Below are positions 10,501-17,464 of a stretch of 64,000 bases of DNA, in pieces; within the stretch, counting starts at the first letter, position 1; every line of letters begins with the position of its first letter. The notes beneath the pieces are model-generated. The model was not told the DNA's origin. It made no database searches and saw only the letters and a list, made by a program, of their open reading frames with translations. This stretch comes from Chitinophaga niabensis (GTDB taxonomy: Bacteria > Bacteroidota > Bacteroidia > Chitinophagales > Chitinophagaceae): contig NZ_CP154260.1 of assembly GCF_039545795.1 (NCBI RefSeq), forward strand, positions 1,369,001 through 1,433,000. The letters are read 5' to 3'. The position numbers and the translations under genes were made by a program.

Positions 10501-10916
10501 GCATCAGATACCTTTCCTTTGATGGTGATATCTTCTATGACCATACGCCCCGGTGCAATCACCACCAGGTTGTTGGCCAATAATTTAAAGTTCAGGCCGG
10601 TATCATCCAGCAAAGTTTTCATCACCTCGTCAAATGGCGTTTCTAAAGCGTGGACAGTGATCTTTTTTTCAGCGGGAAGGACCTCATTACTGTATACAAA
10701 GCGATAGTTAGTCTGTTTCTCTATTAATCGTAAGATTTTGGCCAGTTGTACCTTTTCTGCGCGGAATGTTAATTTGGTCTTCTGTGAATAAACTTTGGCT
10801 GATACCTGCATGCACGTTATGAGAACAATTGTAAAGATCAATTTCATAAAGAGCAGCAATTTTAAAACGGCAACCGGTGATGGCAATAAGACGCCCGGAA
10901 GTCTGATTTTTTTCAT
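7521..10916 (-). CDS. SusC/RagA-family TonB-linked outer-membrane channel with STN domain (locus A)
   Basis: A TonB-dependent importer of 1131 residues. In order: signal region ending near residue 44 (after an unusually long, weakly charged N terminus), secretin/TonB short N-terminal (STN) domain about 50-120, carboxypeptidase-like beta-sandwich 130-203, the SusC signature LNEVVVVGYG at 207-216, plug domain, and a barrel ending in VGLNVRF with terminal Phe. STN domains are typical of transducers that signal to a FecR anti-sigma factor, which matches the fecR and sigma genes directly upstream. The start at 10916 is supported by a leader element found at the same distance before the susC genes of loci C and D. 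Confidence 0.96.
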   Translation of the reverse strand: MKKIRLPGVLLPSPVAVLKLLLFMKLIFTIVLITCMQVSAKVYSQKTKLTFRAEKVQLAKILRLIEKQTNYRFVYSNEVLPAEKKITVHALETPFDEVMKTLLDDTGLNFKLLANNLVVIAPGRMVIEDITIKGKVSDATGVPLPGVSVRIENTTKGTSTNAGGQFELQAPGTANLVFSYLGYLTQVIPVNSQTTINVILKEDTKGLNEVVVVGYGSQKRVNMTGAVATISPAQITERPVTSIQNALQGLTPGLTVLNRPGDVGSDVGTLTVRGRTNLGAPGPLIIIDGIPASNRELASLNPNDVESMSVLKDAASAAIYGARAANGVVLITTKKGVEGKMSIDLNANYGWQSPTRLPDYLGSGDFARLYNEAMKNAGKQPRYTAEEISKFDNGTDRDLYPNTDWYKEALRKNPAYKDIQLGVSGSSKLTQYYLSTGYFGQESLVQNKGLNRYTIRLNTSSQVLPILNIGTNMSFLKQDLDTKGGEMNWVSLNRLGPTMAARHSDGSWGTVNGGKVDATLAKDNVLRNMAEGGRSWTRNQVIQTALNATLTPLPGLTIKGLGSLKYNNELNNSFTNELPALINFITKAPIASTAVTPNEMTEYWGRRQEILVQAYAEYDKHFGKHGAKIMVGASQESNEYRNAFIGRKRFPNNAATTVGLGAGGSENISSDGTGSANRSTAEEWAIRSYFGRVNYNYNDKYLLEANLRMDLSSRFHPDHRLSQFPSVSAGWRISEEPFLKGNVSWLNNLKLRGSWGILGNQDNVAIGNYYDRLNTGYAYNFEGAPADGVWQSIGTNKLASWEKVNMTDIGIDLTLFNGLLDVTADYYVKKTNGILLPQSVPSTYALDAATVNAGSTRNTGIELMLSHNNQIGKDFQYRVSVNLSHIRNKIVFLGNGVHERLADRWIERVGESVGSFYGWEAQGLFKDQKDVDDHAKQSASTKPGDIKYKDQNGDKVIDASDRVIIGNDVPWLNYGGAIGASYKGFDFEVLIYGAAKVKTYLDGEAAFSFFNGASVKDYHLKRWTTENPDPNAAYPRILISADGKHNYDNRSSFWLFDASYLRIRSLSLGYTIPRQITKKAAMQQAKVFVSANNPFTFMMDKRLTDYDPEIGSGRGGYPGVKTWAVGLNVRF

Positions 10917-10944
10917 ACTTTTAAGTGGATTTAGGTCAATAAAA
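10917..10944 (-). promoter_or_regulatory. susC leader element, locus A
   Basis: Read on the mRNA strand, TTTTAT is followed by exactly 22 bases (beginning TGACCTAAATCC) before the susC ATG. The same TTTTAT-22-ATG arrangement, with a C- and A-rich stretch after it, precedes the susC genes at 47978 and 63600. Its function is unknown: it may be a promoter or transcription-start element, or a translation signal. Confidence 0.5.
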
Positions 10945-10998
10945 TAATGACAGGACTATGGTCCCAACTGAAGTACCTGTCTTGTTTTCTAAATTCTT

Positions 10999-11035
10999 AC
11001 AGGGAAGTGCCGCAAACATTTCCCTGTTTTCTTTT
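10999..11035 (+). terminator. Antisense-oriented terminator-like hairpin in the fecR-susC gap, locus A
   Basis: The arms ACAGGGAAGTG and CATTTCCCTGT (11 bp with one G-U pair) flank CCGCAAA. On the plus strand the stem is followed by TTTCTTTT, as in an intrinsic terminator; on the coding (minus) strand no U-tract follows. No plus-strand gene precedes it. It may therefore end an antisense RNA starting near the susC start, or act as a stem in the fecR-susC mRNA. Confidence 0.5.
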
Positions 11036-11067
11036 AGTATCGCTTTACGTACTACATAGGCAGTTTT

Positions 11068-12084
11068 TTAACGTGTGATATAAATATCTTTTTTATCTAT
11101 CCTGAAATTAAAAGGCAATGAATACTGCAGTGCTTCCAGCGTTTCACGGATATCCTCATCCTCAAAAGTAGCAGTGAAACGTAAGCCCGCGGCTGTACTG
11201 TCTTCAAAATGTAACTTCACTTCAAACTTCCTTTCCAGCTGCTGCGCAATATCCCCGAAGCGTTCATTCATAAAGGCCAGGCGGTTATTGGTCCATGCCG
11301 TTTCTACTACGCTGCTATCCACCGGGTTGATGGATACACTGGAGAGGGCATATCCTTCCCGCTGTAATGCCTCCAGATCGTTGCTGCCCGGTAAAGGCCT
11401 GTTGGGAAACACGATCTTTTCGTTCGGGCGGAGAATGAATTTCTTTTTCGGATCACCGTGCATGCTTACTTCAATCGCACCGCGGATCAGGGAGGCTTCC
11501 GATGTTTTATCTTCCGGGTAAGCTTTTACATTGAAAGCAGTACCGAGTACACGGATGTTCATTTTGCCCGTATTAATGATAAAGGGCCGTTCTGCATCTT
11601 TCTTTACATCAAAAAAGGCTTCCCCGCTGAGTTGTACGGTGCGGTGCCTGGTGTTGAAATCAGCAGCATAGAGCAGTTCACTACCGGCATTCAGCCATAC
11701 TTCCGTACCATCCGGTAATTGGATTTTCTTTGTAGCGCCATAAGGTATGCTGATCTTTTTGGGCGCAGGTGTCACTGCCAGGGGAGTAGTGGTTTTGGAT
11801 GAATTGGTTTGTACGAGCCAGAATGCCGCGCCGGCCAGTACAATGGCTACAGCAGCCACTCTTGCCCATACGGGCAGGCGGAATACACGGGTTGGCTGAC
11901 GGGCTGTTTTGAGTTGTTCCCAAAGCTGCGCCTGCAGTTGTGCTGCTGCTTTATCATCTGTAAAAGGCGGTGCCTGGTTGGTGTCCAGTTGCTGATACCA
12001 CTTGTGGAGTTCTGCCAGTTCTTCCGTGGAGCATTCGTTCCGGCCGTAGAGCGTTAAAAGCTGATCGATTCTTTCCTGGTTCAA
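11068..12084 (-). CDS. FecR-family anti-sigma factor (locus A)
   Basis: A 338-residue membrane anti-sigma regulator. The cytoplasmic N-terminal region is about 1-70, one membrane helix about 72-92 (VWARVAAVAIVLAGAAFWLV), the FecR domain about 111-205 (IQLPDGTEVWLNAGSEL, GEAFFDVKKDAERPF, VLGTAFNVKAYPED), and a C-terminal STN-like/DUF4974 region contacts the SusC transducer. It holds or activates the ECF sigma factor encoded upstream. The start codon is TTG at 12084: the frame closes with a stop 12-15 bases further upstream and no ATG gives the expected N terminus. It lies 83 bases after the sigma gene, in the same direction. Confidence 0.93.
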   Translation of the reverse strand: MNQERIDQLLTLYGRNECSTEELAELHKWYQQLDTNQAPPFTDDKAAAQLQAQLWEQLKTARQPTRVFRLPVWARVAAVAIVLAGAAFWLVQTNSSKTTTPLAVTPAPKKISIPYGATKKIQLPDGTEVWLNAGSELLYAADFNTRHRTVQLSGEAFFDVKKDAERPFIINTGKMNIRVLGTAFNVKAYPEDKTSEASLIRGAIEVSMHGDPKKKFILRPNEKIVFPNRPLPGSNDLEALQREGYALSSVSINPVDSSVVETAWTNNRLAFMNERFGDIAQQLERKFEVKLHFEDSTAAGLRFTATFEDEDIRETLEALQYSLPFNFRIDKKDIYITR

Positions 12085-12167
12085 TGACGTGGATTTTTAA
12101 GGTGAATAGAATGGTCATGCTCTTAGTCGTGCTACGAAGAGGATTGTACCAGATGGAATAAAAAAAA

Positions 12168-12707
12168 TTATTTGCTGCGCTGGTAGTGGTCTACAGCCAG
12201 GCGGATCCTTTGAATGGCCGTGGAGATCTGGTTACGGATGGTCTGATCGGAGAGGGAAAGCTTTTCGGCGATGGCGGCGGAGGGGAGGTCTCCATCCCGG
12301 TTAAGCAGAAAGATCTCGCGCATGCGGGAAGGCATACGGTTGATGGCGGAACGGATCACCTGGTTGAGTTCCTTCAGTTCATATTCATTGCCGGAAAACG
12401 CACCTGAGGGGAAGATCTGTGCATAATAACGCTCCCGTACGGAACGGAGGCGGTAAAGGTCTATGATCTTGTGGCGTAAGGCTGCCTGCAGGTAGGTATT
12501 GAGCTGCACTTCCAGAAAGATAGTGTGCCTGTTTTTCCACAAATAGAGGAAAATATCTTGCACCAGGTCACAGGCATCGTCTGCTGTAGTTTTGCGGAAG
12601 GCGGTTTCATACAATACTTTCCAGTACCGGTCATAGATTTCCCGGTATGCTTGTTCACTGTCCTCCCGGAGCATCTTCAGCAACTGAACATCAGAGTAGT
12701 TCTTCAA
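12168..12707 (-). CDS. ECF RNA polymerase sigma factor (locus A)
   Basis: A 179-residue sigma-70 family ECF factor. Region 2 lies about 24-90 (AYREIYDRYWKVLYETAFR, ACDLVQDIFLYLWKNR) and region 4 about 115-172 (INRMPSRMREIFLLNRDGD, with helix-turn-helix SAAIAEKLSLSDQTIRNQI). It should direct polymerase to the susC promoter when FecR is signalled by the loaded SusC. The start is TTG at 12707; a stop codon lies immediately upstream in frame and the sequence KNYSDVQLLKML is the normal beginning of the family, so no ATG is available. Promoter boxes just upstream suggest the transcript starts very near this codon. Confidence 0.93.
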   Translation of the reverse strand: MKNYSDVQLLKMLREDSEQAYREIYDRYWKVLYETAFRKTTADDACDLVQDIFLYLWKNRHTIFLEVQLNTYLQAALRHKIIDLYRLRSVRERYYAQIFPSGAFSGNEYELKELNQVIRSAINRMPSRMREIFLLNRDGDLPSAAIAEKLSLSDQTIRNQISTAIQRIRLAVDHYQRSK

Positions 12708-12713
12708 CTAGAG

Positions 12714-12772
12714 CAAAATTAGCGTGCATCGAATATTGATGGCAAAGCTATTAACATTAATGATATTTCAAA
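12714..12772 (-). promoter_or_regulatory. Overlapping Bacteroidota-type promoters for the locus A sigma gene
   Basis: On the minus strand, TTTG (12746-12743) is followed after 21 bases by TAATTTTG (12721-12714), fitting the -33 TTTG / -7 TAnnTTTG pattern. The upstream TTTG is itself part of a second -7 box, TAGCTTTG (12750-12743), with its own TTTG at 12772-12769. From the proximal box the transcript would start at or within a few bases of the TTG start codon, giving a nearly leaderless mRNA. Confidence 0.55.
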
Positions 12773-12855
12773 ATTCTTTAAAACAGCCTGTAAACCTTTT
12801 ACTTTTTGGTACGTTATATGAACAACCGAAACTATTTAACCCAAATAAACACCTC

Positions 12856-13056
12856 ATGAAAACGGTAACCATTATTGGTGGATTAACAGGAGTGCTGCTC
12901 GCAGTACTCGCTTACTTTGCGGAACTTCAAAACTGGGTTCGCATTGAAACAGTTTTAACGGTCGGTTTTATCGGCTATGTACTCATCATCACTGCTATTG
13001 CCTATTTTATGTTGTCCTGGTTGTACAAGGGTAGTAAAAAGCTGGAACTATTGTAA
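12856..13056 (+). CDS. Small two-helix membrane protein, function unknown
   Basis: A 66-residue protein with two hydrophobic segments, about 5-22 (IIGGLTGVLLAVLAYFAE) and 33-55 (VLTVGFIGYVLIITAIAYFML), and a basic C terminus (KGSKKLELL). The frame is open from 12724, but the ATG at 12856 gives a compact membrane protein while the upstream extension has no clear membrane or signal character. It stands alone between the divergent sigma gene and the convergent msrA. I do not recognise the family. A run of GGCCTT repeats follows its stop. Confidence 0.6.
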   Translation: MKTVTIIGGLTGVLLAVLAYFAELQNWVRIETVLTVGFIGYVLIITAIAYFMLSWLYKGSKKLELL

Positions 13057-13085
13057 AGCCGCCTTTAACTGGCCTTGTAACTCTT

Positions 13086-13149
13086 CGTGACGGCCTTTAA
13101 TGGCCTTATACCGGCCTCGTGACGGCCTTGATCGGCCTTATAACGGCCT
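13086..13149. repeat. Two contiguous 32-bp direct repeats built of GGCCTT units
   Basis: 13086-13117 and 13118-13149 match at 28 of 32 positions. Each holds three GGCCT(T) cores about 10 bases apart (CGTGACGGCCTT..., ...GGCCTTATA...). Degenerate units continue on both sides from about 13060 to 13160. The region is non-coding, between a small membrane protein gene and convergent msrA. Confidence 0.85.
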
Positions 13150-13180
13150 TGACCCTCCTTAGCTCCCTCTCTGATAAACA

Positions 13181-13210
13181 AAAAAAGAGGAGCCCCAAGA
13201 CCCCTCTTCC
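13181..13210 (-). terminator. Intrinsic terminator of msrA
   Basis: On the minus strand AAGAGGGG pairs with CTCCTCTT (8 bp with one G-U) around TCTTGGGG, followed by a run of T. It starts 24 bases after the msrA stop. Confidence 0.75.
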
Positions 13211-13233
13211 TTTCCAATATTATATTTAATTAA

Positions 13234-13890
13234 CTAGTGTTTCAGCTTATCCTTAAATGCTTTCTTGAATTTTTCCAACTTAGGTTTGATCACATACGTA
13301 CAATATGGTGCCGAACCGTTCTGGTTGTAATAGTTCTGATGATAGTTCTCCGCTACATAGAACGCCTTAAATGGGGTAATTTCCGTTACAATCGGCTGAT
13401 CATAAGCGCCGGACTCCTGCAGCTTCTTTTTGTAAAATTCAGCCTCTTTATGCTGTTCTTCGTTCTCATAGAAGATCACAGAGCGGTACTGCGTACCCAC
13501 ATCGTTCCCCTGGCGGTTCAAAGTAGTAGGGTCATGGCTCCCCCAGAATGCTTCCAGCAGGGTGGCATAACTGATCTTCGAAGGATCGTAGGTGATCCTG
13601 GCCGCTTCCGCATGCCCGGTAAGGCCCGTACATACCTCCTCGTAGGTGGGATTGGGGTTGGCGCCACCGGAATAGCCGGATTCCACCTTTAATACCCCCT
13701 CTAACTGTTGGAATATTGCCTCTGTACACCAGAAACAGCCATTTCCAAAGATGGCCGTTGCGGTTTTTGTGTCTTTATTAATGGTCATATCTCCTGGTTC
13801 TTTTTCGGTTTTTGTTTGCTGCTGAGCGCAGGATGCGAGGCTGGAACCCAGCATAGCCACGAACAAAAGGTATCTTTTTAGCTGTCTCAT
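13234..13890 (-). CDS. msrA: Peptide methionine-S-sulfoxide reductase MsrA, lipoprotein form
   Basis: Reduces methionine-S-sulfoxide in proteins. The 218 residues carry the MsrA active site GCFWCTEAIF near residue 50, with the catalytic Cys in GCFW, and the family blocks VESGYSGG, NPTYEEVCTG, GHAEAARITYDP, FWGSHDPTTLNRQGNDVGTQYRS and YHQNYY. The N terminus is a lipoprotein signal (LGSSLASC, acylated Cys near residue 21), so the enzyme is anchored in the envelope and repairs oxidised periplasmic or surface proteins. It is not fused to MsrB, and no msrB lies next to it. It is a single-gene unit with its own terminator. Confidence 0.96.
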   Translation of the reverse strand: MRQLKRYLLFVAMLGSSLASCAQQQTKTEKEPGDMTINKDTKTATAIFGNGCFWCTEAIFQQLEGVLKVESGYSGGANPNPTYEEVCTGLTGHAEAARITYDPSKISYATLLEAFWGSHDPTTLNRQGNDVGTQYRSVIFYENEEQHKEAEFYKKKLQESGAYDQPIVTEITPFKAFYVAENYHQNYYNQNGSAPYCTYVIKPKLEKFKKAFKDKLKH

Positions 13891-14050
13891 AATCTTTAAC
13901 TGTACATCAAATTACGATATCCATGGCGGTTTGGATCAACAAGTTAAGTAACTTTAACATTCTTTTGGAGAACGTATGAATGATGAACCGCATTTGTCAT
14001 TCGCGACTGGCTGTTGATCAATCATTTTTTATCAATTCCGGTGGATAGGC

Positions 14051-14058
14051 CAACTTTG
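14051..14058 (+). promoter_or_regulatory. Possible -7 box for the mutS2 transcript
   Basis: CAACTTTG differs from TAnnTTTG at one position and lies about 60 bases before the GTG start of mutS2. The only upstream match to a -33 box is a T-run at about 14025-14030. Confidence 0.3.
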
Positions 14059-14117
14059 CGGAACGAAAAAAAGGATAGGCTGCATGGGCCGGCAGCCGTA
14101 TATTAAAAAAACAGAAG

Positions 14118-16223
14118 GTGAAATATTTTCCAGAATCGGCGCCGGTGCAGTTGGAATTTGACAAGGTAAAGATTTTGTTGCAGGAGCATTGTAAAACGGA
14201 GCTGGGCAAGCAAATGGCCGATGAGCTGCGCCTGCATACACATATCGATTACGTAAAGACTGCGCTTCAACAGGCGCATGAGTATAAGCAATTGGTGCTG
14301 ATCCAGCAGCACTTTCCCAATGATCACGTCCTCAATCTCAAGCAGGAATTACGCCTGCTGGAAATTCAGGGGGCCGTGCTCGCCGGGGAACAATTCATGC
14401 AACTCCGCAAACTGGCGGAAAGCATGAACAGTATCGTCCGGTTCTTTGATGCAGACAGAAGAGTGACATATTGGGGGCTGTATAGCCTGATCAAAGAAAC
14501 CCATTACGAAAAGAAGATCGTTTCGCAGATAGATGAAGTGCTGGATGAAACCGGGCAGGTGCGCGACAATGCAACACCTGAGCTGGCAAAGATCCGGACA
14601 AACCTGTTCCGTAAAAGAACAGATCTCCGGAGGGTGTTTGACCGGATACTGGGTAAACTGCAGAAACAGGGCTACCTGGCGGATATCGAAGAGAGTTTCC
14701 TCAACGGGCGCAGGGTAGTGGCCATCTTTGCAGAACAAAAACGAATGGTGAAAGGGATCCTGCACGGCGAATCAGATACCCGCCGCACTGCTTTCCTGGA
14801 ACCGGAAGAAACCATTCAGCTGAACAATGAGGTCTTTTCCCTGGAAAGGGATGAACAGAGAGAAGTCTATGCCATCCTCAAGAACCTCACGGCAGAACTG
14901 GCCAAACACCATGGCTTATTGCAGCAATATCATACCCTGCTTGGGATCTATGATTTTATACGAGCAAAAGCCCGCCTGGCACTGGATATCAACGGAAACT
15001 ACCCCATGCTCGTGCCACACGCGCAGGTGCATCTGGTAGAGGCCTATCATCCTTTGCTGCTATTGTATAACCGCAAACAGGGAAAGCCCACCATCCCCGT
15101 GAACATGACGCTGAACAAGGATAACCACATCCTCGTGATCAGTGGCCCTAACGCAGGAGGGAAAACGGTGACGCTGAAAACTGTAGGGCTCATTCAGCTG
15201 ATGTTGCAGGCAGGATTATTAGTACCGGTACACCCCAGCAGCCAGCTGGGCATCTTCCGGAACCTGATGATCCACATCGGGGACACCCAGAGCCTGGAAT
15301 TTGAACTGAGCACCTATAGTTCACACCTGAAGAATATGAAATACTTCATGGAGAACGCCAATGGTAAAACATTGTTCTTCATTGACGAATTGGGCAGCGG
15401 CTCCGATCCTAACCTGGGCGGAGCTTTTGCAGAGGTGATCATGGAAGAGCTGGCCAGGAAACATGCCTTTGGCATTGTTACCACCCACTATCTCAACCTG
15501 AAGATCATGGCCGGTAAAGTGAAAGGAATTGTGAATGCCGCCATGGGATTTGATGAAGAGAACCTGCTCCCCATGTATAAACTGCTGATCGGCAAACCCG
15601 GCAGCTCTTATACATTCTCCATTGCCCAGCGTATAGGCCTGGACCCCGCCCTCATCAACAGGGCACGCAAATTAGTAGATGACGGACATTTCCGCTTAGA
15701 TAAATTACTGAATAAAGCAGAACAGGACCTGCAAAAAGTAGAAAGCAAAGAAAAAGAACTGCAAAAACTACTCAAAGAGAACGAAAAACTTAAAAAGGAA
15801 TACGAAGTACTGTCTGACAAAGAACGCGTACAGCAGCAATACACCCTGCTAAAGCTGCAGAACAAGATCAGGGAAGAAGAGATCATCTACCTGAAGGATA
15901 TGGAACGCAAACTGAAGCAGATCGTATTTGAATGGAAGCGCACAGACGATAAGGCAAAAGTGATCAAACAGGCAGAGGCGCTGCTTTTCCGTAAGAAAGA
16001 AAAGTCTATCAACGAGAAATTACAGAAAAAGGTACAGGATAAATTCGAAGAACTGGCAGGAGAGATTAAAGTGGGGGACCGGGTAAAGATCCGGACGAAT
16101 AACCAGGTAGGAAAAGTAACAGAACTAAGGAATAAGAGTGCCATCGTACAGATAGGGAATATTCCCATCAATGTAAAAATGAGCGACCTCGTATTAGTAC
16201 AGGAACGCCAGAAAGTTGAATAA
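14118..16223 (+). CDS. mutS2: MutS2-family ATPase lacking the Smr endonuclease domain
   Basis: A MutS2 protein of 701 residues. The MutS core lies about 1-320, the ATPase domain has Walker A SGPNAGGKT near 343-351 and Walker B LFFIDELGSGSDP, a long charged coiled coil follows (about 520-630), and a KOW-like segment ends the protein (KVGDRVKIRTNNQVGKVTEL). Typical MutS2 proteins of about 780 residues end in an Smr nuclease domain; here the frame stops before it. MutS2 proteins act on recombination intermediates or collided ribosomes rather than mismatches. The start is GTG at 14118: a stop is found about 40 bases upstream in frame, and KYFPESAPVQLEFDKVK matches the usual N terminus. The araC gene follows after 17 bases. 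Confidence 0.9.
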   Translation: MKYFPESAPVQLEFDKVKILLQEHCKTELGKQMADELRLHTHIDYVKTALQQAHEYKQLVLIQQHFPNDHVLNLKQELRLLEIQGAVLAGEQFMQLRKLAESMNSIVRFFDADRRVTYWGLYSLIKETHYEKKIVSQIDEVLDETGQVRDNATPELAKIRTNLFRKRTDLRRVFDRILGKLQKQGYLADIEESFLNGRRVVAIFAEQKRMVKGILHGESDTRRTAFLEPEETIQLNNEVFSLERDEQREVYAILKNLTAELAKHHGLLQQYHTLLGIYDFIRAKARLALDINGNYPMLVPHAQVHLVEAYHPLLLLYNRKQGKPTIPVNMTLNKDNHILVISGPNAGGKTVTLKTVGLIQLMLQAGLLVPVHPSSQLGIFRNLMIHIGDTQSLEFELSTYSSHLKNMKYFMENANGKTLFFIDELGSGSDPNLGGAFAEVIMEELARKHAFGIVTTHYLNLKIMAGKVKGIVNAAMGFDEENLLPMYKLLIGKPGSSYTFSIAQRIGLDPALINRARKLVDDGHFRLDKLLNKAEQDLQKVESKEKELQKLLKENEKLKKEYEVLSDKERVQQQYTLLKLQNKIREEEIIYLKDMERKLKQIVFEWKRTDDKAKVIKQAEALLFRKKEKSINEKLQKKVQDKFEELAGEIKVGDRVKIRTNNQVGKVTELRNKSAIVQIGNIPINVKMSDLVLVQERQKVE

Positions 16224-16240
16224 CCTATAAATACAAAAAC

Positions 16241-17131
16241 ATGCAGCTGGCTAAATATAATCAGATACCCTTGATCACCCTGCAGGATAACAGTCTTGCC
16301 GTAGAAGGCTCACAGTTCATGATCCACCGGACCAACCTGAAGGATATCAAATGGGAAGGATTCGAAGTGCCGCACCGGCATGACGGGTACACCATAGACA
16401 TCTTGCTGAGAGGCTCCGTTACATTATATATAGACTTCGAGAAACACATTATTAATGCACCTGCCGTGATCATGATGGACCCGGAACAGATCCGCCAGTA
16501 TGATATGAGTTCGGACGCGGAAGTGATAGGCCTGTATTTTACCCGGGATTTCCTGATCACGGAAACTTTAGGCGTACTGAGCTGCTGGCAATGTGTATTC
16601 AAGGATAATATACTGCGCCTGGAAGAAAGCCAGCTGCAGGAAGTGCTTTCTTTCGCCCGTATCCTCCTGGCTGAGTTCAGGAACGACAAACCCCGGAAGG
16701 AAGCCATTATCAGGAATGTGCTCAGTGCTTTTATCATTGCCTGCGGGCGTATTGCCAGGCCGGAGGATAATGTGGACCTCTACCGCACCGAAACCAGTTT
16801 CAGTGGCCTGGGCATCCAGTTCAAGATCCTGGTAGACCAGCACTTCCGTGAAAAAGTACAGGTTACGGACTATGCGGAGATGCTCCACGTAACCCCCGGA
16901 CATTTGAACGATACAGTAAAAACTACCATAGGCAGGAGTGCCAAGCAGATCATAGACGCTAAACGTATAATGGAAGCAAAACGGCTACTGTTCTGGCAAC
17001 AGCACTCTGTGAAGCAGATTGCGGGGGAATTGAATTTTGACGATGACGCGTATTTTAACCGTTTCTTTAAAAAACATACGGGGCAGACGCCGGCACTCTT
17101 TCAAAAGACTATCCGTGAAAAGTACAACTAA
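16241..17131 (+). CDS. AraC-family transcriptional regulator, likely controlling the adjacent RND pump
   Basis: 296 residues. The N-terminal cupin-like sensing half is about 20-160 (VPHRHDGYTIDILLRGSVTLYIDF). The C-terminal AraC double helix-turn-helix, about 195-290, shows DYAEMLHVTPGHLNDTVK and SVKQIAGELNFDDDAYFNRFFKKHTGQTPALF. It lies between mutS2 (17 bases upstream) and the three-gene RND efflux operon (333 bases downstream, same strand), so it most likely regulates the pump in response to a small molecule (inference from position). Its first gap to mutS2 is short, so it may be read through from mutS2. Confidence 0.9.
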   Translation: MQLAKYNQIPLITLQDNSLAVEGSQFMIHRTNLKDIKWEGFEVPHRHDGYTIDILLRGSVTLYIDFEKHIINAPAVIMMDPEQIRQYDMSSDAEVIGLYFTRDFLITETLGVLSCWQCVFKDNILRLEESQLQEVLSFARILLAEFRNDKPRKEAIIRNVLSAFIIACGRIARPEDNVDLYRTETSFSGLGIQFKILVDQHFREKVQVTDYAEMLHVTPGHLNDTVKTTIGRSAKQIIDAKRIMEAKRLLFWQQHSVKQIAGELNFDDDAYFNRFFKKHTGQTPALFQKTIREKYN

Positions 17132-17464
17132 TCCCGCGATATGGAACATGTAAAGTGTCGCCTATTATTCTAAATTTGCATTGTCAATTGCAACGCATCA
17201 AGTTTGAACGAATCATGAAAATCATGTAACCTAACTATGATCGGGAAAGGACTTTTTTTACAACAGCAGTAACAAAAAGCATACCTCGAACGATTATGGA
17301 TATACTGCAAGCCCAGGCAGTATTTAGTGTAGTCTTCCTTTTTTTCTACTCCATGTTCTGATTACGGAGGGACTGTCATGCCCGATACAAATCAATTTAA
17401 CTAATTCCCAGCGCAGGGGAACATGGTTGCGCAATCTGTGTTTATGATCTATAAAAACCGTAGT
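17132..17464 (+). other. Long leader between araC and the RND adaptor gene; holds short ORFs
   Basis: These 333 bases contain no full gene. Besides the promoter box they hold short ATG frames. One is a 21-codon frame at 17296-17361 encoding a hydrophobic peptide (MDILQAQAVFSVVFLFFYSMF). Another is an 8-codon frame at 17380-17406 preceded by GGAGG. Such frames could be leader peptides acting on the pump genes, or chance. Confidence 0.4.
17171..17178 (+). promoter_or_regulatory. Candidate -7 promoter box of the RND efflux operon
   Basis: TAAATTTG matches TAnnTTTG exactly. No clear TTTG lies 19-21 bases upstream, which would fit a regulator-dependent promoter. Next to it is an imperfect palindrome (TTGCATTGTCAATTGCAA, 17175-17192) that could be an operator. 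A promoter here gives a leader of about 280 bases before the adaptor gene. Confidence 0.45.

Noticed and set aside
13057..13160. CRISPR-like array
   Set aside because: Units are contiguous without unique spacers and no cas genes are near.
17423..17464. Upstream in-frame start of the RND adaptor
   Set aside because: The internal ATG at 17465 begins directly with a lipoprotein signal; the 14-residue extension would spoil it.
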